The notes beneath the pieces were generated by a model that did no database searches, was not told the origin of the DNA, and saw only the letters and a program-made list of their open reading frames with translations. From positions 1-21,018 of the forward strand of contig JAKART010000004.1 in assembly GCA_021819255.1 (NCBI GenBank): a DNA stretch of 21,018 nucleotides. Reading direction: 5' to 3'. A program made the position numbers and the translations under genes. The stretch comes from Acidobacteriota bacterium (GTDB lineage Bacteria; Acidobacteriota; Terriglobia; Terriglobales; Acidobacteriaceae). Each line of letters opens with the position of its first letter. Within the stretch, counting starts at the first letter, position 1. Below, piece by piece: positions 8,743 to 15,125 of this stretch.

Positions 8743-8777
8743 AGGCGAGGCTGCGCGCATAAGGCGAAGGTGCGCGG
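8740..8777. repeat. Tandem 19-bp imperfect direct repeat in the rfbF/rfbH divergent promoter
   Basis: ATAAGGCGAGGCTGCGCGC (8740-8758) is followed directly by ATAAGGCGAAGGTGCGCGG (8759-8777), with 16 of 19 bases matching. The repeat starts within the TATAAT of rfbF and extends over its -35 region, as expected of an operator, though a chance duplication is possible. Confidence 0.5.
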
Positions 8778-8837
8778 AGATTCCGGCCAGGATGAGCGGG
8801 CGAAAGTCTGCCGATGGTTGTATATTCTGAAGCTAAG

Positions 8838-10166
8838 ATGACGGAAAAAGCTGCGGCCCTCCGGCAACAAATCTTCGAACTCACGGCGCAGTTTCATGCC
8901 GAGGTCTTTCCACGGAAGGAGTTCGTCCCGGGTAAATCGACTGTGCCGGTGTCGGGCAAGGTGATTGGGCCGGACGATCTTTGTTCGGTGGTGGACTCGG
9001 CGCTGGATGGCTGGCTTACGACGGGGCGCTTTTCCGATGAGTTTGAACGGCGCTTCGCCCGCCGCTTCGGCGTGCGCGAGGCGCGGCTGGTCAACTCCGG
9101 CTCCTCGGCAAATCTGATTGCTATCTCTGTGCTGACCTCTCCCGCTCTGGGAGAGCGCAGACTGAAACCCGGAGATGAGGTCGTCACCGTGGCCGCTGGC
9201 TTTCCGACGACGGTGAATCCAATCCTGCAGAACCAGGCCGTGCCTGTTTTTATTGATATAGAACTGGGCACCTACAATGCGGATGTCCGCCAGCTGGAAG
9301 CGGCGCTAAGTTCACGGACGCGCGCCGTTATCTTCGCGCACACGCTCGGCAACCCATTTGATCTGGCGACGGTGGCGGCCTTTGCGAAGCAGCACAATCT
9401 TTGGTTGATTGAGGACTGCTGCGACGCGCTTGGTTCCACTTTTGCTGGCCAGGGTGTGGGCACTTTCGGCGATATGGCCACCGTCAGTTTTTATCCGGCG
9501 CACCACATTACGATGGGTGAGGGCGGCTGCGTGCTGACCAACAAACCGGCACTGGCCACGCTGATAGAGTCCTTCCGCGACTGGGGTCGCGACTGCTGGT
9601 GCGCGCCCGGCAAGGATAACACCTGCGGCAAGCGCTTTGGCTGGCAGTTGGGTACCCTTCCCTGCGGCTACGACCATAAGTACACCTACTCGCACATCGG
9701 CTACAACCTGAAAGTGACCGACATGCAGGCCGCCGTGGGGCTGTCGCAGCTGGACAAGCTCGACGGATTCATTGCCGCGCGCAAGAAGAACTACGCCGCG
9801 CTGCGCCAGGGGCTGGGGCCGATGCAGGAGACCTTTTTGTTGCCGCAGGCTACGCCACAGAGCGATCCGAGCTGGTTTGGATTTCCCATCGCCGTGCGCC
9901 CGGAGTCGGGCTTGCGGCGCGACCAGGTGATTCAACATCTGGAGACGCGCAAGATCGGCACGCGCCTGCTTTTTGGCGGCAACCTGACGCGGCAGCCAGC
10001 ATATAAGAACAGCACCTTCCGTGTGGTGGGCGATCTGAAAAACGCCGATTATGTGATGCACAATGTTTTTTGGGTCGGCGTCTACCCAGGCCTCACCGAC
10101 GCCATGTTGCAGTACGTGATCACTTCTTTGCAGGAGGTCGCCGTCGGTAAATGCGCTGCCTCGTAA
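8838..10166 (+). CDS. rfbH: CDP-4-keto-6-deoxyglucose 3-dehydrase (E1)
   Basis: A PMP- and [2Fe-2S]-dependent enzyme that removes the C3 hydroxyl of CDP-4-keto-6-deoxyglucose, leading to 3,6-dideoxy sugars. ATG 8838 gives 442 aa, matching the family (about 437); an upstream in-frame start at 8814 adds eight poorly supported residues. Two diagnostic features are visible. The usual PLP lysine is replaced by His in [14 protein letters not shown] (His222, equivalent to His220 of Yersinia E1). The iron-sulfur ligands have the exact spacing C-X57-C-X1-C-X7-C (Cys195, 253, 255, 263). NSGSSANL (about 86-93) is the cofactor phosphate-binding loop. The last 16 bases overlap the next gene, so translation is probably coupled. 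The partner reductase (E3, RfbI/AscD type) is not in this window. Confidence 0.95.
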   Translation: MTEKAAALRQQIFELTAQFHAEVFPRKEFVPGKSTVPVSGKVIGPDDLCSVVDSALDGWLTTGRFSDEFERRFARRFGVREARLVNSGSSANLIAISVLTSPALGERRLKPGDEVVTVAAGFPTTVNPILQNQAVPVFIDIELGTYNADVRQLEAALSSRTRAVIFAHTLGNPFDLATVAAFAKQHNLWLIEDCCDALGSTFAGQGVGTFGDMATVSFYPAHHITMGEGGCVLTNKPALATLIESFRDWGRDCWCAPGKDNTCGKRFGWQLGTLPCGYDHKYTYSHIGYNLKVTDMQAAVGLSQLDKLDGFIAARKKNYAALRQGLGPMQETFLLPQATPQSDPSWFGFPIAVRPESGLRRDQVIQHLETRKIGTRLLFGGNLTRQPAYKNSTFRVVGDLKNADYVMHNVFWVGVYPGLTDAMLQYVITSLQEVAVGKCAAS

Positions 10167-11080
10167 CAGGCGCTTCCGGATTTCTCGGATCGTGGCTGGT
10201 TCGAAAGTTGCTCTCGGACGGCCATGCGGTATTGGCCATGGTTCGCCCAGGAAAGGCGCATCCACGCCTTCATTCTATTGCTTCGCAGATGGAGTTCACG
10301 TACGCGGACTTGACGACGGTAACCAAAATCTCCCCAGACCTGGGGCGGTTTCGCCCAGAGGTGATCTTTCATCTTGCGTGGTGGGGCGGCAACAGCCGCA
10401 AGTTTGTAAATGATCCTGCCGCCGTTTACGAGAACATCCCAGGAACCTTAGAGCTTGTTCGCATGGCGTACCAAGTAGATTGTAAGACGTTGATATTTTT
10501 CGGTAGTTCTGTAGAGTACGGCACATATCGGATTCCCGTCCGCGAAACGGATGTTGTGGACCCGAAAAGTTTGTATGGGGTTTCGAAATACACTAGCATG
10601 GTGCTCGTGGAGGCCCTTTGCAGGCTTTGGGGTCTGCGTTTTTGTGGCGTGCGGCCTTTTTGGATTTACGGCCCGATGGATGACGACTTGCGTATGATTC
10701 CGTCGGTGATCCAGCAACTCCTTGCTGGCAAGCGTCCAAAGGTAACCGCAGGTGAACAACTCTGGGATTTCTTATATGTTGAAGATGCCGTAAACGCATT
10801 GACGTTAATCATGGCGAAGAAGGACGCGCGCGGAATTTTCAACTTGGGTTCAGGCGCCCCGCGCAAGCTTAAACACGTTATTTGTTTAATGCGAGAGTAC
10901 ATCGATCCGGAACTTGAGATTGGCTTCGGTGAAATTCCGTATGCGCCGGACCAGATCATGCACTTGGAGGCCGACATTAGTCGGTTGCGCGCAGCCACTG
11001 GATGGGCACCGAAGGTGTCGCTGGAAGACGGATTGCTTCGCACCGTAGAGTGGTACCGGACGAAGGGCAATTATGGCTGA
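10151..11080 (+). CDS. NAD(P)-dependent sugar-nucleotide reductase/epimerase (extended SDR)
   Basis: A 309-aa extended short-chain dehydrogenase starting at ATG 10151 inside the end of rfbH. It has the N-terminal GASGFLG (7-13) nucleotide-binding motif, [10 protein letters not shown] (Ser119/Ser120) and the catalytic YGVSK (Tyr142, Lys146), so it should be active. The later segment [13 protein letters not shown] is typical of sugar-nucleotide SDRs. From context it acts on the product of RfbH or of the transketolase-like pair encoded just downstream: either a C4 ketoreductase like CDP-paratose/abequose synthase, or a reductase of a C4 branch like YerF. I cannot choose between these from sequence. 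The stop overlaps the next gene by 8 bases. Base composition is visibly more AT-rich here, especially 10320-10980, than in the glycosyltransferases, which may mean separate acquisition. Confidence 0.8.
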   Translation: MRCLVTGASGFLGSWLVRKLLSDGHAVLAMVRPGKAHPRLHSIASQMEFTYADLTTVTKISPDLGRFRPEVIFHLAWWGGNSRKFVNDPAAVYENIPGTLELVRMAYQVDCKTLIFFGSSVEYGTYRIPVRETDVVDPKSLYGVSKYTSMVLVEALCRLWGLRFCGVRPFWIYGPMDDDLRMIPSVIQQLLAGKRPKVTAGEQLWDFLYVEDAVNALTLIMAKKDARGIFNLGSGAPRKLKHVICLMREYIDPELEIGFGEIPYAPDQIMHLEADISRLRAATGWAPKVSLEDGLLRTVEWYRTKGNYG

Positions 11081-11891
11081 AGTACAAGCATTGACGGAAA
11101 TCTGCCACAAACTCCGGGCGCACGCGGTGCGCATGGTGCACCGCTCGAATGCCTCCCATTTGGGCAGTTGCCTTTCCGTGGCCGATATCCTTGCTTGCCT
11201 CTACTGGCAAACGCTGCGTGTAGACCCAGCGCATCCAGACTGGAAGGACCGGGACCGCTTTCTGCTCAGCAAAGGGCATGCTGCCGCCATTCTGTACGCA
11301 GCACTGGCTGAGCGGGGATTTTTCCCTGTGGGAGAGTTGGACACGTACTGCATGGCGGAGTCACGTCTGACGGGACATGTTACCAGCGGCGTGCCCGGTG
11401 TGGAGTTTTCCGCAGGTTCACTGGGACACGCATTGCCTGTCGGTTCCGGCATCGCTCTGGCGGCCAAGCGCACCGGCTTGCCCTTTAGGACCTTCGTTGC
11501 CGTCAGCGACGGCGAGCTGGACGAAGGTTCTAACTGGGAGGCGATTCTCTTCGCAGGGCACCACAAGCTGGACAATCTGACGCTGATCGTCGACTACAAC
11601 AAGATTCAAAGCTTCGGCACGGTCGAAGATGTTCTCGATCTCGCTCCGCTTGCAGATAAGTTCCGCGCCTTCCGCTGGGCGGTGCATGAGGTGGACGGGC
11701 ACAACATGGAACAATTATCGGGGGCCTTTGCGGCACGACCGCAACGGACCGGCCAGCCCAGTGTCGTCGTCGCTCACACGGTCAAGGGCAAAGGTATTCA
11801 TTTCATGGAAAACAGCCTTGCCTGGCACTACAAGTGCCCCAATGCAGAGCAAATGCAAGCTGCCCTGCAAGAGTTGGCGGACCACGCATGA
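11073..11891 (+). CDS. Transketolase-like enzyme, N-terminal (ThDP pyrophosphate) subunit
   Basis: A 272-aa protein covering only the first third of a full transketolase. Visible motifs are SHLGS (His29, the GHPG position), SKGHA (His69), SLGHAL (His119), and the ThDP/metal motif as SDGELDEGSNWEA...DYNK (145-177). The first Gly of the usual GDG is Ser, while the spacing to the metal-binding Asn176 is as in classical transketolase. Known split transketolases of this kind act with a separate C-terminal subunit, encoded here by the next gene. Transketolase moves a two-carbon ketol unit between sugars. The position inside a CDP-deoxysugar operon argues against a housekeeping pentose-phosphate role and suggests a specialised acceptor, possibly a keto-sugar nucleotide (inference). 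ATG 11073 overlaps the SDR stop by 8 bases. Confidence 0.88.
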   Translation: MAEVQALTEICHKLRAHAVRMVHRSNASHLGSCLSVADILACLYWQTLRVDPAHPDWKDRDRFLLSKGHAAAILYAALAERGFFPVGELDTYCMAESRLTGHVTSGVPGVEFSAGSLGHALPVGSGIALAAKRTGLPFRTFVAVSDGELDEGSNWEAILFAGHHKLDNLTLIVDYNKIQSFGTVEDVLDLAPLADKFRAFRWAVHEVDGHNMEQLSGAFAARPQRTGQPSVVVAHTVKGKGIHFMENSLAWHYKCPNAEQMQAALQELADHA

Positions 11892-12850
11892 GGACCGCTT
11901 TCATTCAGGAACTGTGCGGGCTGGCGGAAAAAGACGAGCGCATCTGGCTTGTCTGTGGCGATCTGGGCTACTCGGTGCTCGAGGACTTTGCGGACCGATT
12001 TCCAGACCGGTATCTGAATGCGGGTGTCGCGGAGCAGAACATGACCGGCATCGCTGCCGGCCTGGCACTGATGGGCAAGACAGTCTTCATCTATTCCATC
12101 GCCAACTTTCCCGTGATGCGCTGCCTGGAGCAGATTCGCAATGATGTTTGCTATCACAATCTCAACGTGAAGATTGTTGCCGTTGGCGGAGGGCTCGCCT
12201 ACGGGAGCCACGGATACACGCACCACGCGGTGGAAGACCTGGCCGTGATGGCTGCCATGCCGAACATGACGGTCGCGGCCCCAGGCGACCCGCAGGAGGC
12301 GCGAGCTATCACGAGACTTGCCTGCGAAGACCCAGGCCCGATGTATCTGCGTCTCGGCAAGGCGGGTGAGCCGGCACTGCATGCAACCCCCATCGACTTA
12401 AAAGTCGGCTGTTCCATTCAAGTACGCTCGGGAAACGACCTCACCATCATTAGCACGGGAGGCATGCTGGCCAGCGTTCTTGCAGCGGCGGATCAATTGC
12501 GGACGCAAGGCAAATCCATTCGCGTTTTGAGTATGCCATTTCTCGTTCCGATTGATGAGAAGGCTGTCCTTGCCGCAATTTGGGAAACGCCGGCCATTCT
12601 TACGGTTGAAGAGCATGGCTGCGGTGGCCTGGGCAGTATGGTTGCAGAAATCATTGCGCGATCCGGGGAGGCCACATGCTTTGCTCCCCTGCGACTTGGG
12701 CGTACTCCGATCAAAGTCGCCGGGACGCAAGACCAATTACGTACCGGCCAGGGCTTGGGCGTGGGCGATATTGTGCGTTCTGTTGAACGCGCCATGCAGC
12801 ATGTATCCAGCAGGATGGCCAGCAGAAAACGAATGCCTCTTTGCCCGTAG
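11888..12850 (+). CDS. Transketolase-like enzyme, C-terminal (pyrimidine-binding) subunit
   Basis: A 320-aa protein starting at ATG 11888, which overlaps the stop of the N-terminal subunit as ATGA; the longer open frame from 11834 is rejected for this reason. It contains AGVAEQNMTGIAAGLA, with Glu49 as the conserved residue that activates the thiamine aminopyrimidine, and YGSHGYTHHAVEDLA, matching the H-G-THQ-ED loop of transketolases. The C-terminal part has the usual transketolase C domain (IISTGGML...VRVLSMPFLVPID-like segment, then VEEH). Together with the gene before it, it should make a working heteromeric enzyme. The four-base overlap favours equal synthesis. It ends the overlapping run rfbH-SDR-tkN-tkC. 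The last ten or so residues are of no recognisable family. Confidence 0.88.
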   Translation: MRTAFIQELCGLAEKDERIWLVCGDLGYSVLEDFADRFPDRYLNAGVAEQNMTGIAAGLALMGKTVFIYSIANFPVMRCLEQIRNDVCYHNLNVKIVAVGGGLAYGSHGYTHHAVEDLAVMAAMPNMTVAAPGDPQEARAITRLACEDPGPMYLRLGKAGEPALHATPIDLKVGCSIQVRSGNDLTIISTGGMLASVLAAADQLRTQGKSIRVLSMPFLVPIDEKAVLAAIWETPAILTVEEHGCGGLGSMVAEIIARSGEATCFAPLRLGRTPIKVAGTQDQLRTGQGLGVGDIVRSVERAMQHVSSRMASRKRMPLCP

Positions 12851-13232
12851 GAAAATCGCAGGAGAACCAACCGATACTTTCCACTCTTGGCTCCGGAATT
12901 GGTCCTGATGGTGCCGTGGAAATTGAAGTCGTTCCGTTGGGCTCCGGATGCATCTACTCCGGCAACTTGCGAGAAGCGAAGGTCGAAGACGTAAGCTTGG
13001 GATCATCAATCGTCACCTCGGCAAAGACCCTGAAACCGTTGCGTCGGCAGAGAGGGCAGTTGCGCGGAAACAGAGTTAGGTTCAATTCGAACCCCCGTGA
13101 GAATTAATCCGAGAATACCCCAGCCGTCGTGAATCTCATCGCCTTCGAGGCAACTTTAACGGTTCCAACTTACAGGTTGAGGCTAGCGACGCCAATTTCT
13201 GCTGATACGATTAGGAACAGGGAGAACCATCC
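12851..13232. other. Spacer between the transketolase pair and the methyltransferase
   Basis: 382 bases with no convincing gene. An open frame from TTG 12841 to 13107 (88 codons) overlaps the end of the transketolase gene. Its first half (GSGIGPDGAVEIEV...) looks protein-like, but the start is poor, the second half is Arg-rich, and I recognise no family; it could be a gene remnant. A small hairpin (GGTTC/GAACC) lies at 13079-13093. No T-tailed terminator is visible after 12850. Confidence 0.4.
13203..13211 (+). promoter_or_regulatory. Putative extended -10 for the methyltransferase gene
   Basis: TGATACGAT fits an extended -10 (TG-n-TACGAT) 22 bases before ATG 13233, with the AGGGAG ribosome site just after. 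No -35 at proper spacing. Weak evidence. Confidence 0.3.
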
Positions 13233-14012
13233 ATGTCCGCCACTACGAACACTGATTTTGCACCTCGGTCCTCCAGTCAAGAGATGGATCGCCGCGCGAA
13301 ATTTGTGGAGACGTTTGCGTCTTCACCCATCCCGCAGCGTGAGTTGGTGTACTCGCAGCTTTCGCTCTATCTGACGCGGCAAGAGCTATCGCGCATGTAC
13401 GCGATGACCGAGCTTTATCGCGATCACGTACTGGGGACGAACGGCGTGCTGATGGAGTTTGGCACGTGCTATGGACGGACGGCTGCCTTGCTGACGAATC
13501 TGCGGGGCATGTTCGAACCCTTCAACTTCACACGCAAGCTGATCATCTTTGACACTTTTTCGGGCCTCTATGGGACCAACGAAAAAGATGGAACGGACAA
13601 GCTGGCGACGGATGGCGCGTATAGTGCCGGTGCGGGCTATGAGAATCACCTCGAACAAGTGCTCACGTATCACGAGTCTGAGGCCCCGATTGCGCACCGC
13701 AAGAAGTTTGAGATTGTGAAGGGCGATGCAGCCAAGTCGATTACAGTGTATCTTGCCCAGCATCCGGAGACGATTGTGGCGATGGCCTATTTTGACTTTG
13801 ATATTTACGGGCCGACGAAGGCCTGCCTGGAAGCGCTGCGCCCTCATCTGACGAAGAGTTCGGTGCTCGCGTTCGACGAGTTGAATTGCCCGGAGTATCC
13901 GGGTGAGACGACCGCGTTGGCCGAAGCGTTTGGGCTCGGGAGGTGCATGCTGAAGCGTAGCCCCTTCTCTCCGTGGATGTCCTATACGACCTGCGAATCG
14001 ATCGTGGGTTAG
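13233..14012 (+). CDS. TylF-like SAM-dependent sugar O-methyltransferase
   Basis: A 259-aa class I methyltransferase with ATG 13233 and AGGGAG 8 bases upstream. VLMEFGTCYGRTAALL (about 72-87) is motif I, with the SAM-binding Glu-Phe-Gly. LIIFDTFSGL is the second strand, and MAYFDFDIYGPTKACLEALRP plus LAFDELNCPE (Asp188, Asp190, Asp215, Glu216) hold the metal ligands typical of the TylF/MycF macrocin-methyltransferase family. Relatives in this subgroup are sometimes annotated as dTDP-6-deoxy-hexose 3-O-methyltransferases, so methylation of a deoxysugar in this locus is reasonable. The exact hydroxyl is unknown. The 220-bp spacer after the transketolase-overlapping frame and its own promoter-like element suggest a separate transcript. 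Its TAG overlaps the TAA of the convergent gene by four bases. Confidence 0.8.
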   Translation: MSATTNTDFAPRSSSQEMDRRAKFVETFASSPIPQRELVYSQLSLYLTRQELSRMYAMTELYRDHVLGTNGVLMEFGTCYGRTAALLTNLRGMFEPFNFTRKLIIFDTFSGLYGTNEKDGTDKLATDGAYSAGAGYENHLEQVLTYHESEAPIAHRKKFEIVKGDAAKSITVYLAQHPETIVAMAYFDFDIYGPTKACLEALRPHLTKSSVLAFDELNCPEYPGETTALAEAFGLGRCMLKRSPFSPWMSYTTCESIVG

Positions 14013-15046
14013 GACGAGTCGGCGGACGGCGGATGGAGGGGCCGCATCTGCGGTGGATGTGCGGTCGGTTCTGAGATCGCCGTGGGATGCTGAGAATAAG
14101 CGAATCCGGGTGGGATTTCGAAGTTAACGCGGTCAAGCTCGACGGCGTACGGACGCTTCTGTACCTGGGTATGGATGGCTCCCACGTATTCCCCAATGAC
14201 GCCCAGGAAGAGCAACTGGATCGACGCGATGAAGAAGATTCCGATGAGCATGGGAGCAAGGCCGAAGGAGAAGGAGTTCCAGAAGGCCAATTTGAGAACC
14301 AGGTAGACCATGGCAACCAAGAACGAAAATACCGCGCCCGCGAAGCCGGCGAATGTAGCCAGTCGCAGCGGCACCTTGGAGTGGTTGATAATGCCCAGCA
14401 TTCCGATGTCGTAGAGCGTATACCAGTTATTCTTGGTGACGCCGAACTTGCGGCGCGGCTGGTCATAGTAAATCTTCTTGTAAGGGAGTCCGATCTCGGC
14501 GAGCATGCCGCGAAAGTAGGGGTAGGGGTCTCCGAAGGAGCGAACGAGCTCAACGACCTCGCGGTCGTAGAGACCGAAGCCGGTGAAGTTCTGGAAGGAC
14601 TCGATGCTGGAGAGGCGTTCCGCGAGACGGTAATACTGTTTGCGGAGGAAGAACATGAGCGAGTTCTCTTCGCTGGAGCGCTTGACGCCAAGGACCATGT
14701 ACTTGCCCGACTCCCACTCGGCGATAAAGGTGGGGATGAGGTTGGTGGGGTCCTGGAGATCGGCAACGATGCAGATCACGGCATCCCCGCGAGCCTGGAG
14801 GAGGGCATGGATGGGTGAGCGGATGTGCCCGAAGTTGCGGGCGTTAACGATGATCTTGACGTTAGGGTCGGCGGCTGCGAGACGTCGGAGAATCGGCACA
14901 GTTTCGTCCCGGGAGCTGTTGTCGATGAAGATGTGTTCGTAAGGATATTGGCCCACGCCGGCCATCACCTCGCGGACCTGGCGATGAAGTTCCTGAACGT
15001 TGTCCTGTTCGTTGTAGCAGGGGGTCACAATGCTGATGGTCTTCAA
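14009..15046 (-). CDS. Polyprenyl-phosphate glycosyltransferase, GT2 family, GtrB/DPM1-like
   Basis: A family 2 glycosyltransferase that should move a sugar from a nucleotide donor to polyprenyl phosphate on the cytoplasmic side. I choose TTG 15046: it gives MKTISIVTPCYNEQDN, the usual start of this family, with GAGG five bases upstream, and a 345-aa protein. A GTG at 15103 is an alternative, and the open frame reaches 15265 but then overlaps the previous gene. IDNSSRDETV (about 41-50) and VADLQDP (Asp96, Asp99) are the nucleotide and metal-binding motifs. QNFTGFGLYDREV is also typical. Two transmembrane helices (about 228-252 and 262-288) are followed by a Pro/His-rich tail. It lies 79 bases after paralogue C3, so the pair probably forms an operon: loading enzyme plus GT-C user of the lipid-linked sugar. 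Confidence 0.88.
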   Translation of the reverse strand: MKTISIVTPCYNEQDNVQELHRQVREVMAGVGQYPYEHIFIDNSSRDETVPILRRLAAADPNVKIIVNARNFGHIRSPIHALLQARGDAVICIVADLQDPTNLIPTFIAEWESGKYMVLGVKRSSEENSLMFFLRKQYYRLAERLSSIESFQNFTGFGLYDREVVELVRSFGDPYPYFRGMLAEIGLPYKKIYYDQPRRKFGVTKNNWYTLYDIGMLGIINHSKVPLRLATFAGFAGAVFSFLVAMVYLVLKLAFWNSFSFGLAPMLIGIFFIASIQLLFLGVIGEYVGAIHTQVQKRPYAVELDRVNFEIPPGFAYSQHPTAISEPTAHPPQMRPLHPPSADSS

Positions 15047-15125
15047 TGGAACCTCGCGTTCGATGGAGAATGGGCGGGATTGAGGAAGGTGAAGCTCCTT
15101 CACGACCGTCGTAACCGTGGGGACT

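Noticed and set aside
13074..13100. Possible tRNA T-arm (GGTTCAATTC)
   Set aside because: The flanking bases do not form a T-stem and no acceptor, D or anticodon stems could be found.
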